Shown here one piece after another: positions 50,646-59,920 of a stretch of 64,000 nucleotides of DNA. Position 1 is the first letter of the stretch; every line of letters starts with the position of its first letter. Below the pieces are notes generated by a model. The model had not been told where the DNA came from. It saw nothing but the letters and a program-made list of their open reading frames with translations, and did no database searches. The DNA is taken from the NCBI GenBank assembly GCA_963835215.1, contig CAWIES010000002.1:310001-374000 (forward strand). The letters are read 5' to 3'. The stretch comes from Roseiarcus sp963835215. Lineage in GTDB: Bacteria > Pseudomonadota > Alphaproteobacteria > Rhizobiales > Beijerinckiaceae. Both the position numbers and the translations under genes were made by a program.

Positions 50646-51995
50646 ATGTCCGCCCGCCCGACCGTCCGCTTCGCGCCCTCCCCGACGGGGCTCATCCACA
50701 TCGGCAATGCGCGCACCGCGCTGGTTAACTGGCTCTTCGCGCTGCGCCAGGACGGGCGCTTCATTCTGCGCTTCGACGACACCGACGCCGAGCGTTCGCG
50801 CGTCGAATACGCCGAGGCGATCGTCGTCGACCTCGCCTGGCTCGGAATCGCCCCAGACTTCCAGTGCCGCCAGTCCGAGCGCATGTCGCTTTACGACCAA
50901 GCGGCCGAGGCGCTGAAGGGGATGGGCCGGCTCTATCCGGCTTACGAAACCGCCGAGGAGCTCGATCGGCGCCGCAAGCGCCAGCAGGCGCTCGGCCGAC
51001 CGCCGATCTACGATCGCGCGGCGCTCGCGCTCAGCGAAGCGGACCGCGCTGGCTTGGAGGCGCAGGGTCGTCGCCCACACTGGCGCTTCCGGCTCGAACC
51101 AACGATCGTGCGTTGGGACGATGCGGTGCGCGGCGCGAGCCACATCGATTGCGCTTCGCTATCCGACCCGGTGCTCAAACGCGAGGACGGCAGCTATCTC
51201 TACACGCTGCCCTCGGTGGTCGACGACATCGACCTCGGCGTCACCCATGTCATCCGCGGCGACGACCACGTCACCAACACCGCGGTGCAGATCCAGATCT
51301 TCGAGGCGCTCGGGCGCTCAGCGCCGACCTTTGGCCATCACAACCTGCTCACCGACGCCAGCGGCGAGGGGCTCTCCAAGCGCACGGGCGCGCTGTCGAT
51401 CCGCGCGCTGCGCGAGAGCGGCGTCGAGGCGCTCGCGGTCGCCGCGCTGGCGGTGCTGGTCGGTTCGGCCGAGGCGGTCAGGCCGGTCGCCTCGCTGAGC
51501 GAACTCGCGAGCGCGTTTGAACTGACCGACATCTCGCGCGGCGCGGCGCGTTTCGACGAAGCAGAGCTGCGCGCACTGTCGGCGCGCATCCTGCATCATT
51601 TGCCGTTCGAGGCGGTGCGCGAGCGGCTGGAGGCGCTCGGGATCGTCGGGCCGTTGGCGGAGGCGTTCTGGGCGGCGGCGCGCGGCAACCTTGCTCGCTT
51701 CGAGGAGGCGGGCGAATGGTGGGGCGTGATCCAAGGGACGATCGCGCCGATCGTCGAGGACCGCGCCTTCCTCGCCCAGGCCGCCGCCTGCCTACCGTCC
51801 GAGCCATGGAATGAGACGACCTGGGGCGCCTGGACGAGCCAAGTCAAGGCGTTGACCGGCCGCAAGGGGCGCGAGCTCTATCATCCGCTACGGCTGGCCC
51901 TAACGGGGCGCGAGTCGGGACCGGAACTCGCCGCCCTCTTGCCGCTGATCGGCCGCGTCAGAGCGTTGGATCGATTAGCCGCACCCGCCGCTTGA
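50646..51995 (+). CDS. gltX: Glutamyl-tRNA synthetase (alphaproteobacterial second-type GltX)
   Basis: 449 aa, class I synthetase. HIGH-like motif FAPSPTGLIHIGNARTAL at the N-terminus and KMSKS-like GLSKRTGALSI near residue 240; catalytic-domain blocks FDDTDAERSR and VIRGDDHVTNTAVQIQIF are intact. It charges tRNA-Glu and possibly tRNA-Gln. Many alphaproteobacteria carry two GltX copies; this looks like the shorter type. The 3' end overlaps that of the convergent DUF2865 gene by 38 bp. Confidence 0.92.
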   Translation: MSARPTVRFAPSPTGLIHIGNARTALVNWLFALRQDGRFILRFDDTDAERSRVEYAEAIVVDLAWLGIAPDFQCRQSERMSLYDQAAEALKGMGRLYPAYETAEELDRRRKRQQALGRPPIYDRAALALSEADRAGLEAQGRRPHWRFRLEPTIVRWDDAVRGASHIDCASLSDPVLKREDGSYLYTLPSVVDDIDLGVTHVIRGDDHVTNTAVQIQIFEALGRSAPTFGHHNLLTDASGEGLSKRTGALSIRALRESGVEALAVAALAVLVGSAEAVRPVASLSELASAFELTDISRGAARFDEAELRALSARILHHLPFEAVRERLEALGIVGPLAEAFWAAARGNLARFEEAGEWWGVIQGTIAPIVEDRAFLAQAAACLPSEPWNETTWGAWTSQVKALTGRKGRELYHPLRLALTGRESGPELAALLPLIGRVRALDRLAAPAA

Positions 51996-53085
51996 CGCCA
52001 TCGGGGCCGACGCTCTCGACCGTCTGGCCCTGATCCTCGCCGTAGCGCGATCCGGTCTGCGGCGCGGCGCCGGCAATGCCCGAGGCCTCGCGACTGATCG
52101 TCGCCGCCGCCTGGCTGAGCGCGTCGACGCCCGGGTCTGGACTCTGCATCGCCGACTTGAGCTTGGACTTAGGATCGAGCTTGGGATCAGCCTTGGGCCG
52201 CGACAGTTCGATCGACTTCTCGGCGGTAACGTAGACGTCGCCCTTCGACTCGCGCCCGAGCTTGGCCTCGGCGCCGGCCAAGGCGTCAGCCCAGCTTTCG
52301 CCGCGCGGCCGACAGGAACAGGTCGAATCATAACTCTGGCGGAACTTCAGCGCGTTAGGGCTATCGACGTAGCGCCCACCGCTGATCGACACCGCCTGCT
52401 CGATCTGGCCCGAGGCCGGGTAAGTATAGAGCGAGACCTCGGCGTTGGGGCACAACGCGCGGCACATGTCCTCAAGCCCGGCCAAGCGTCCGGCGCTCGC
52501 CGAATAGGAGACGGGGAAGAACGCCCCGTCGCAGCTTCTGACGCACACCGCCTTCGCGCCGGCCTGGGCTTCGGTGCTGTCGAGCGGCGTGTCGGGCGAC
52601 AGCGGCATCGTTTCGACGTCGTTGGACCTCTGGTTGCCGAAGATCGCGTCGAAAATGTTGGCCGGCTGCGCCGGCGTCGCGCATTGCGCGTTGTAACGGG
52701 CGACGAGATCGCCGCGCCCGCCCGGGCCGCCGCCGACGCGGTTCTGCAATTCGTCGAGATTGGCGCGCATGCGGCTGATCTGACCGTTGATGTCGCCACA
52801 TTGGGCTGGCGGCGCCGAGCCGAAAAACAGGAATTGCTTGCGCTCGCAACCGATCGACCTGGCGTAGGAGACGGTGCGGTCGAGTTCGGCGCGCTGACGA
52901 TCGGCGGCGGCCTGGTACTCGCCTGTGGCGTCGGTGCGCGAAGCGTCGGCGATCGACTGCCTGAGCCGCTGGCAATCGACGCTCTGCTGGGCCGAGACAT
53001 GGCCGAGCGTGCTGGCCGCCGCGACAACCAAAGCCAGGCCGAAGGCGGCGCGGCGGGCGATGGCGTCGATCCTGCGTTTCGTCAT
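51958..53085 (-). CDS. DUF2865 domain-containing exported protein
   Basis: 375 aa from ATG 53085. A signal peptide (AAFGLALVVAAASTLGHVSA) is followed by a Cys-containing region typical of this alphaproteobacterial family: SIGCERKQFLFFGSAPPAQC, CVRSCDGAFFPVSYSA, CRALCPNAEVSLYTYP, and STCSCRP. The paired cysteines suggest a disulfide-stabilised periplasmic protein. Function unknown. Lys/Pro/Asp-rich segments lie in the C-terminal third. Overlaps convergent gltX by 38 bp. Confidence 0.85.
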   Translation of the reverse strand: MTKRRIDAIARRAAFGLALVVAAASTLGHVSAQQSVDCQRLRQSIADASRTDATGEYQAAADRQRAELDRTVSYARSIGCERKQFLFFGSAPPAQCGDINGQISRMRANLDELQNRVGGGPGGRGDLVARYNAQCATPAQPANIFDAIFGNQRSNDVETMPLSPDTPLDSTEAQAGAKAVCVRSCDGAFFPVSYSASAGRLAGLEDMCRALCPNAEVSLYTYPASGQIEQAVSISGGRYVDSPNALKFRQSYDSTCSCRPRGESWADALAGAEAKLGRESKGDVYVTAEKSIELSRPKADPKLDPKSKLKSAMQSPDPGVDALSQAAATISREASGIAGAAPQTGSRYGEDQGQTVESVGPDGVKRRVRLIDPTL

Positions 53086-53308
53086 TCTGCCGCTCAAAGA
53101 GAATCTGTGGACTTAGGCTGCGCCCGCGCGCCCGACGAACCGGTTCTATCGCCGGACAACGCGGCGACATCATGGCTTTGGGAATCGCTCGCCCAATGAC
53201 CTGCGAGCGACGCAGCGCGCGGCGCTTTTACGCATTTTTTTGGCCCCGCGCCATAGGGGCGGACACTTGGCTGGCCTCAACGGCCCCTCTCGGGGCATAG
53301 TCGCGCCC

Positions 53309-54889
53309 ATGAGCGAATCTGGCGGGGAATCCGAACCCCCTGGCGCCAACGCGCCCGAATTCTCAGTCAGCGAACTGTCGAGCGCCCTCAAGCGCGCGAT
53401 CGAGGACCGCTTCGGCTATGTGCGGGTGCGCGGCGAGATCTCCGGCTATCGCGGTCCCCATTCGTCCGGCCACGCCTATTTCTCGCTGAAAGACGCGGGC
53501 GCACGGCTCGATGCGGTGATCTGGAAGGGCGTGTTCGGCCGCATGCGGGTGAAGCCCGAGGAAGGGCTGGAAGTCGTCGTCACCGGCAAGCTCACCACTT
53601 TCGCCGGCAAATCGGCCTATCAGATCATCGTCGAATCGCTGGAGCCGGCGGGCGTCGGGGCGCTGATGGCGCTGCTCGAAGCGCGGCGGCGCAAGCTCGC
53701 CGAAGAGGGCTTGTTCGACCCCGCGCGCAAACAATTGCTCCCCTTCCTGCCGCGTGTGATCGGCGTCGTGACCTCCCCGACCGGGGCGGTGATTCGCGAC
53801 ATCCTGCATCGCTTGGCCGACCGCTTTCCCGTCCACGTCCTGGTCTGGCCGGTCCGCGTGCAGGGAGAAACCTCGGCCGAGGAAGTCGCGCGAGCGATTC
53901 GTGGCTTCAACGCCTTCGCGGTCGATGGGCCGATCCCGCGCCCCGACCTCATCATCGTCGCGCGCGGCGGCGGCTCGCTCGAAGACCTGTGGAGCTTCAA
54001 CGAGGAGATCGTCGTGCGCGCGGCGGCGGAGAGCGACATTCCGCTCATCTCCGCCGTCGGCCATGAGACCGACACGACGCTGATCGACCACGCCGCCGAC
54101 TTGCGCGCGCCGACCCCGACCGCAGCCGCCGAACTCGCAACGCCCGTGCGCGCCGAGCTGCTGGCGAGCCTCGCCGATTTCCAGGGACGGCTTGCCGGCG
54201 CGGCGCTGCGGCTCGCCGAGCGCCAACGCGCCGAACTGCGCTCGCTCGCCCGCGCCTTGCCTTCGGGCGAGGCGATTCTCGCCGGGCCGCGCCAGCAGCT
54301 CGACACGGCGAGCGCCGCGCTGCGCGCGCGCGCCCGCGCTGGCTTTGACGCGCGTTCGCTCACGCTCGCCCATCTTTCGCGCCGGCTGGCGCGCCAATCG
54401 CCGCAAGCGCGGCTGGCGGCGCTCGACGAGCGCCGGCGCGGGCTGGGTCAGCGGCTAACGCGCGCCGGCGCCAGCCTGACGACACGCACCGGCGAGCGGC
54501 TCACCAGCGCCGCGCGGCGTCTCACCGCGCTGACGCGTGCCGAAGGGCGGCGCGGCGCCGAACGCGCTGGGGTGGTCACCCAGCTCGAGGGCCGGCTGCG
54601 GCGCGCCTTCGCCGAGGCGCAGCAGCGACGCGGGGCGCGACTGACGGCGGCGACGCAACTGCTCGGCGCGGTCGGATATGTCAACGTGCTGGCGCGCGGC
54701 TTTGCGCTGGTGCGCGACGCGAACGATGCGCCGTTTCCGCGCGCCGCGGGAATCGGGCCGGGCCAGGCCCTGCGTATCCAATTCGCCGACGACGTGATCG
54801 CCGCCACCGCCGACGGCCAGGGCGCTGAACCGACGGCGAAGCGAAGCAAGCCGCGCGCGAGCGGTGGCGGGCAAGGTTCGCTGTTCTGA
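53309..54889 (+). CDS. xseA: Exodeoxyribonuclease VII large subunit
   Basis: 526 aa from ATG 53309; the longer open frame to 53240 is rejected as non-homologous. N-terminal OB-fold: VRVRGEISGYRGPHSSGHAY. Catalytic core: GVVTSPTGAVIRDILHRLAD, IIVARGGGSLEDLWSFN and ISAVGHETDTTLIDHAADLR. A long helical region and a basic Gly/Ser-rich tail follow. It degrades single-stranded DNA with XseB (not seen here). Its last 51 bp recur as a diverged copy at 56336-56386. Confidence 0.94.
   Translation: MSESGGESEPPGANAPEFSVSELSSALKRAIEDRFGYVRVRGEISGYRGPHSSGHAYFSLKDAGARLDAVIWKGVFGRMRVKPEEGLEVVVTGKLTTFAGKSAYQIIVESLEPAGVGALMALLEARRRKLAEEGLFDPARKQLLPFLPRVIGVVTSPTGAVIRDILHRLADRFPVHVLVWPVRVQGETSAEEVARAIRGFNAFAVDGPIPRPDLIIVARGGGSLEDLWSFNEEIVVRAAAESDIPLISAVGHETDTTLIDHAADLRAPTPTAAAELATPVRAELLASLADFQGRLAGAALRLAERQRAELRSLARALPSGEAILAGPRQQLDTASAALRARARAGFDARSLTLAHLSRRLARQSPQARLAALDERRRGLGQRLTRAGASLTTRTGERLTSAARRLTALTRAEGRRGAERAGVVTQLEGRLRRAFAEAQQRRGARLTAATQLLGAVGYVNVLARGFALVRDANDAPFPRAAGIGPGQALRIQFADDVIAATADGQGAEPTAKRSKPRASGGGQGSLF
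54839..54889 (+). repeat. xseA 3'-tail repeat, copy 1
   Basis: Last 51 bp of xseA including the stop (KRSKPRASGGGQGSLF). It aligns without gaps to 56336-56386, 41 of 51 bases identical. The two copies flank the SulP gene as direct repeats. Confidence 0.75.
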
Positions 54890-55023
54890 AGGGGTAGCTC
54901 CGACCGCGATTGTCGGGTTGCGCAGACAGGCGTATTTCTGGCGGTCTTGGGCGGTCATTCGTCGACATTCGCCGGCTGACCGGCCCGGAGCCACAACGGT
55001 AGAACGAGGAAAACGGCTTAGCC

Positions 55024-56304
55024 ATGCCGGACGGCGCCTCCACCGCTCATCTCTATCGTCCCAAGCTCGTGACCGTGCTGGACGAAGGCTATGGCGTCGC
55101 CGCGTTCCGGCGCGACGCCACAGCGGGATTGACGGTCGCGGTGGTCGCGCTGCCTCTGTCGATGGCGATCGCCGTCGCCTCGGGCGTCGGGCCGGAACGT
55201 GGTCTGTACACTTCGATTGTCGGCGGGTTTCTCGTGTCGGCGCTGGGCGGAAGCCGGTTTCAGATCGGCGGCCCGGCCGGCGCGTTCATCGTCCTCGTCG
55301 CAGCAGCGGTCGCCAGATTCGGCGTCGAGGGTCTGCTGCTCACGGTGCTGGCATCCGGACTGATGCTCACCATCATCGGCGCACTTCGTGTCGGCGCGCT
55401 CATTCGCTACATCCCGCATGCCGTGACCGTCGGCTTCACCTGTGGGATCGCCGTCACGATTCTTGCAAGCCAGATGAAGGACCTCGGCGGTCTGACTTTG
55501 GCGGGGGCCGAGCCGGGGCCGTTGCTGGCGAAACTGGCGGCGCTGTCCTCCGCAATTGACACGCTCAATCCCGCCGCGCTCGTCGTGGGAGTCGGCTCGG
55601 CTGCCTTGATTTTCCTGCTGCGTTGGTGGTGGCCGTCGTGGCCGGGCATGCTGACGGCCGTTGTCGTGGCCTCGGTGGCGGTCTTGGCGTTGGGATTGCC
55701 CGTCGAGACGATCGGCACGCACTTCGGAGGAATCCCAAATGGCCTGCCGACGCCGCATCTGCCGTTGCTGGCGCCCGATCGAATCCTGGAGATTCTGCCG
55801 ACCGCCCTGTCGTTCACGCTGCTCGGAGGGATCGAGAGCCTTCTCTCCGCGAAGGTGGCCGACGGAATGACCGCCCGCAAGCACCGCTACAACATGGAGC
55901 TGGTCGCGCAGGGGATCGCGAATATCGCATCCGCGCTGTTCGGCGGAATCAGCGTCACAGGGACGATCGCGCGTACCGCGACCAACATCCGCGCCGGCGG
56001 CAAAAGCCCGATGTCGGGCATCATGCACTCGATCTTCCTGTTGGCGTTCATGCTGGTCGGCGCGAGGCTGGCGGCGTTCGTCCCGCTGTGCGCGCTCGCG
56101 GGCGTACTGGTGGTGGTGTGCTGGAACATGGTGGAGAAGAAAGAGTTTGCCGCGTTGCTTGGCGACTGGCGGACAGCCGTGGTGCTGCTCGCAACCTTCG
56201 GGCTGACGCTGGTGCAGAACCTCACTTTCGGAATTGTCGCCGGCTGCGCGCTCGCGGGAATCCTGGCCCTCCTCGGTCGAGCGGCGACCAAGACGGACAT
56301 CTAG
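55024..56304 (+). CDS. SulP-family anion transporter without STAS domain
   Basis: 426 aa, about 10-12 membrane helices. SulP features: TAGLTVAVVALPLSMAIA, SGVGPERGLYTSIVGGFLVS, GPAGAFIVLVAA and GGISVTGTIARTATNIRAGG. The protein stops right after the last helix (ILALLGRAATKTDI), so the cytoplasmic STAS domain common in sulfate-type members is missing. It may carry sulfate, bicarbonate or another anion. It is flanked by two copies of the xseA tail, which suggests insertion as a unit. The codon style differs little from its neighbours. Confidence 0.88.
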   Translation: MPDGASTAHLYRPKLVTVLDEGYGVAAFRRDATAGLTVAVVALPLSMAIAVASGVGPERGLYTSIVGGFLVSALGGSRFQIGGPAGAFIVLVAAAVARFGVEGLLLTVLASGLMLTIIGALRVGALIRYIPHAVTVGFTCGIAVTILASQMKDLGGLTLAGAEPGPLLAKLAALSSAIDTLNPAALVVGVGSAALIFLLRWWWPSWPGMLTAVVVASVAVLALGLPVETIGTHFGGIPNGLPTPHLPLLAPDRILEILPTALSFTLLGGIESLLSAKVADGMTARKHRYNMELVAQGIANIASALFGGISVTGTIARTATNIRAGGKSPMSGIMHSIFLLAFMLVGARLAAFVPLCALAGVLVVVCWNMVEKKEFAALLGDWRTAVVLLATFGLTLVQNLTFGIVAGCALAGILALLGRAATKTDI

Positions 56305-56335
56305 GCCGCCTATGATGCAATCGTCGCCACCGGCA

Positions 56336-56386
56336 AAGCGCGGCAAGCCGCGCTCGGGCGACGGCGGGCAGAGCTCGCCGTTCTGA
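56336..56386 (+). pseudogene. Diverged xseA 3'-tail remnant, copy 2
   Basis: Non-genic spacer between the SulP and GH3 genes encodes KRGKPRSGDGGQSSPF and a stop, matching the xseA C-terminus in frame and ungapped. No xseA body precedes it. Most simply, it is the original or donor xseA end left behind when the SulP segment was inserted. Confidence 0.65.
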
Positions 56387-56404
56387 ACTGCTGTGGAGTC
56401 GAGT

Positions 56405-58864
56405 GTGACGGAAGCGAGAATCGCGACGCTGCTGGATCGGATGACGGTCGAGGAACACGTTTCGCTGCTTGCGGGTCGCGACTTCTGGACGACGGTTCCA
56501 ATCGAGCGGCTCGGCGTTCCCGCAATCAAAGTCTCCGATGGTCCCAACGGCGCGCGTGGCGGCGGCGCCTTCATCGGCGGCGTCACCGCCGCGGCCTATC
56601 CCGCAGCGATTGCGCTCGCGGCGAGCTGGAACGTCGCCCTGGTCAGGGAGGTCGCCGAAGATCTCGCGCAGGAGGCGAAGTCGAAAGGCGCGCGCGTGCT
56701 GCTCGCGCCGACCGTCAACATCCATCGCTCGACGCTGAATGGCCGCAACTTCGAGTGCTATTCGGAAGACCCGTTTCTCACCAGTGAACTCGCCGTCGCC
56801 TACATATCGGGACTGCAAAGCCGGGGCGTCGGCGCGACGGTCAAGCATTTCATCGGCAACGAATCCGAATATCAGCGCACGACCATCAGCTCGGACATCG
56901 ACGAGCGCACGCTGCGTGAAATTTACCTGCCGCCTTTTGAGGCCGCGGTGAAGCGCGCAAAGACCTGGGCGCTGATGACCTCCTACAATCGCTTGAACGG
57001 AACCTATGTGAGCGAGCGCGCCGAACTCGTGAACGGCGTGCTGAAGCGCGAGTGGGGCTTCGACGGCGTCGCGATGTCGGATTGGGACGGCACGCGTTCG
57101 ACCGCGGAAGCGCTGAACGCGGGGCTCGATCTGGAAATGCCCGGTCCTGGAGTCTTCCGGCGCGAGAAACTGGTCGAGGCTCACAAGTCTGGCCTCGTCG
57201 CCAGCGCGGCCATTCGCGAGGCGGCGCATCGTATCCTGAGGCTCATCGAGAGAGTGGGCGCGTTCGAAGACCCGGTCGTCCCCGAAGAGCGCGCCGAGGA
57301 CCGAGCGCACACGCGCGCGCTGATCCGCCGCGCCGGCGCGGAAGGGATCGTTCTGTTGAAGAACTCAGGCGCGCTGCCGCTCGCGCCGCGCCAGGGCGCG
57401 AAGATCGCCGTCATCGGGCCGAACGCGAAATCGGCGCGGGCGATGGGCGGCGGCAGCGCGCAGCTCAATCCGCACTATCTCGTCTCGCCGTTCGACGCGC
57501 TGCGCGAGGCGCTCCCCGACGCTGCGGTGAGTTACGAACTCGGCGCCGACAATCGCCGGCTCGCAGCGACGATCAAGGGCGAAATCCTTGCCGAGTTCTT
57601 CGAGGGAACCGAGTTTTCCGGTCCGGTCCGACGCAGGGTGGAAGTCGACGAAGGCGTCTTCATGTTCGTGGGCGCCGAGGGACCGGGCGTTTCCCCGTCG
57701 AGCTTTTCCGCTCGTCTGCGCACGCTGCAGACCCCCGACGCCTCAGGCGACCACCAGTTCAGCTTGATCTCCACCGGACCCTCGCGCCTCTATGTCGATG
57801 GCGAACTGGTGGTCGACAATTGGAATTTCGCCTTTGGCGAAGAGTATTTTGCCACCGCGAGCGACGAGGTCTCCAATGTGCGGCGGCTCGAAGCTGGACG
57901 CGCCTATGAAGTCATCGTCGAATGGCGCTCGCCCGCTCACCGACAACGGCTCAATTTGACCGTTCTGCGCATCGGCCTCAGCCGCATTGTCGGCTCGGAC
58001 GCGATCGAGCGCGCGGCCGCGCTGGCCAGGGACGCGGACGTTGCATTGCTGTTCGTCGGCCTCAACGGCGAATGGGACGCCGAGGCCAAGGATCGCCCAA
58101 ATCTCGATTTGCCTGGCGGCCAGGACGAGCTCATCCGCCGCGTCGCTGCGGCCAATCCCAACACGATTGTCGTGCTTCAGAGCGGGTGCCCCGCCTTGAT
58201 GCCTTGGCTCGGCGAGGTCGCGGCGGTATTGCAGGCTTGGTATCCCGGACAGGAGGTCGGCCACGCCATCGCCGATGTTCTGCTCGGCAAGGCGGAGCCC
58301 GGCGGTCGATTGCCGCAGACATTCCCGCGTCGTCTCGAAGACGATCCGACCCGGATCAACTATCCCGGCGAAGCCGGCCGCGTGCGCTACGGCGAAGGCA
58401 TTTACGTCGGCTACCGCTACGCAGAGAAATTGAAGATCGCGCCGCTGTTCCCCTTCGGCTTTGGCCTCTCCTACACGCGCTTTACCGCCGGGCGGCTCCG
58501 GCTCGACAAGAGCGAACTCGCGCCCGGCGATATGCTTGCGGTTGCCATCGACGTGACCAACACGGGGGATCGCGCCGGCTCGACGGTGTTGCAGCTCTAC
58601 GTCGCCGACGCCGAGGCGAGCGTGTCGCGACCCGGCAAGGAGCTGAAGGGTTTCGCCAAACTCGCGCTGGCGCCGGGCGAAACGAAGACCGTCACACTAA
58701 AGCTCGACATGCGCGCATTGGCGTTCTTCGACGTCACGACCAAGCGCTGGGTGGCGGAGGCCGGAGCGTTCTCGGCGCTGGCAGGATTTTCGAGCGCCGA
58801 GATCATCGCCGAGGCTGCATTCCGGCTTTCGGCCGATTGGGTCGAGACCGACAGCCCCGCGTAG
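56405..58864 (+). CDS. Glycoside hydrolase family 3 beta-glucosidase with PA14 domain
   Basis: 819 aa from GTG 56405 (GGAG 6 nt upstream); GTG 56393 is possible. GH3 N-domain: SDGPNGARGGGAF and KHFIGNESEYQRT; the nucleophile Asp is in VAMSDWDGTRS near residue 225. A PA14-like insertion (about residues 380-525, containing FSLISTGPSRLYVDGELVVD) sits in the second domain, and a C-terminal fibronectin III-like domain ends the protein. No signal peptide, so it probably hydrolyses imported beta-glucosides in the cytoplasm. Confidence 0.93.
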   Translation: MTEARIATLLDRMTVEEHVSLLAGRDFWTTVPIERLGVPAIKVSDGPNGARGGGAFIGGVTAAAYPAAIALAASWNVALVREVAEDLAQEAKSKGARVLLAPTVNIHRSTLNGRNFECYSEDPFLTSELAVAYISGLQSRGVGATVKHFIGNESEYQRTTISSDIDERTLREIYLPPFEAAVKRAKTWALMTSYNRLNGTYVSERAELVNGVLKREWGFDGVAMSDWDGTRSTAEALNAGLDLEMPGPGVFRREKLVEAHKSGLVASAAIREAAHRILRLIERVGAFEDPVVPEERAEDRAHTRALIRRAGAEGIVLLKNSGALPLAPRQGAKIAVIGPNAKSARAMGGGSAQLNPHYLVSPFDALREALPDAAVSYELGADNRRLAATIKGEILAEFFEGTEFSGPVRRRVEVDEGVFMFVGAEGPGVSPSSFSARLRTLQTPDASGDHQFSLISTGPSRLYVDGELVVDNWNFAFGEEYFATASDEVSNVRRLEAGRAYEVIVEWRSPAHRQRLNLTVLRIGLSRIVGSDAIERAAALARDADVALLFVGLNGEWDAEAKDRPNLDLPGGQDELIRRVAAANPNTIVVLQSGCPALMPWLGEVAAVLQAWYPGQEVGHAIADVLLGKAEPGGRLPQTFPRRLEDDPTRINYPGEAGRVRYGEGIYVGYRYAEKLKIAPLFPFGFGLSYTRFTAGRLRLDKSELAPGDMLAVAIDVTNTGDRAGSTVLQLYVADAEASVSRPGKELKGFAKLALAPGETKTVTLKLDMRALAFFDVTTKRWVAEAGAFSALAGFSSAEIIAEAAFRLSADWVETDSPA

Positions 58865-58977
58865 GGGCTCACGCTCTGCGATCACGCTTTATTCATCCCC
58901 CTATTTTCGCTGCGTCGAATAAAATGGGCCGAGCGGAGCCACGAACGCCCAAGGCTTCAGCCGTCGGGAGACTTCGC

Positions 58978-59868
58978 ATGGAGCGGAAAAAGGCGTCCGA
59001 TTTCCCGCAAGAGCTGCTCAACCTGTTTGATGGCTACGTCCATGGCCGGATGAACCGTCGTGAATTTCTCGACGGCGCCCAAAGATTCGCGGTCGGCGGC
59101 ATGACCGCGGCAATGCTCTTCGAGATGCTCAGACCCAATTACGCTTGGGCCGTGCAGGTTCCCCCTGACGACAAACGCATCAAGGCGGAATACGACACCG
59201 TTCCCTCGCCGGCCGGGAACGGCGAGATCAAGGGCTATCTCGCCCGTCCGGCGAACACGGATAAGCTGCCAGCCGTCCTCGTCATCCACGAAAATCGCGG
59301 GCTCAACCCATACATCGAAGATGTCGCCAGGCGCCTGGCGGTGGCGAATTTCATTGCCTTTGCTCCCGATGCGCTGACCTCGGTGGGCGGCTATCCCGGC
59401 GATGACGAGAAGGGCGCGGCGCTATTTCGTCAGGTTGATCCCGGCAAACTGTTGGAGGACTTCATCGCCGCGGCGCGGTGGCTGAAAGCGCGCCCCGACA
59501 GCACAGGCAAGCTGGGCGTCGTTGGCTTCTGCGTCGGGGGCACCGCCGCCAATCAGCTCGCGGTCCATTTGGGCTCGGAGCTCGACGCCGTCGTTCCCTT
59601 CTATGGAACGCAGCCGAGCGCCGCCGATGCGGCGAAAATCACTGCGCCGCTCAACGCCCAATATGGCGAGCTCGACACCCGCGTCACCAGCGGATGGCCC
59701 GCGTTCGACGCCGAGCTTACGCAAGCGCACGTTCCGCACGAGGCGCATATCTACAAGGGCGCCAACCACGGCTTTCACAACGACACCACGCCGCGCTACG
59801 ACGAGGCGGCGGCGAAGGAAGCTTGGCAGCGAACGCTGGATTGGTTCAATCTCTATCTGCGAAGCTGA
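58978..59868 (+). CDS. Dienelactone hydrolase-family protein with Tat-like N-terminus
   Basis: 296 aa from ATG 58978 (GGGAG 8 nt upstream). An RREFLDGAQRF segment at residues 27-37, followed by hydrophobic GGMTAAMLFEML, resembles a twin-arginine signal. Catalytic residues: Glu105 in VIHENRGLNPYIEDVA, Cys185 in GFCVGGTAAN, Asp233 in YGELDTRV and His264 in GANHGFHND, complete for the DLH family. It hydrolyses lactone or ester bonds, probably outside the cytoplasm. Substrate unknown; not part of a catechol operon. Confidence 0.88.
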   Translation: MERKKASDFPQELLNLFDGYVHGRMNRREFLDGAQRFAVGGMTAAMLFEMLRPNYAWAVQVPPDDKRIKAEYDTVPSPAGNGEIKGYLARPANTDKLPAVLVIHENRGLNPYIEDVARRLAVANFIAFAPDALTSVGGYPGDDEKGAALFRQVDPGKLLEDFIAAARWLKARPDSTGKLGVVGFCVGGTAANQLAVHLGSELDAVVPFYGTQPSAADAAKITAPLNAQYGELDTRVTSGWPAFDAELTQAHVPHEAHIYKGANHGFHNDTTPRYDEAAAKEAWQRTLDWFNLYLRS

Positions 59869-59920
59869 GGCGGGGCCTATTTGCGGCCGCGCGCCCGCGC
59901 AATGGAGGGTCGGAGACACC

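Noticed and set aside
55018..56586. 522-residue minus-strand open frame opposite the SulP gene
   Set aside because: Strongly biased Gln/Arg/His composition with no recognisable fold; shadow of a membrane protein gene.
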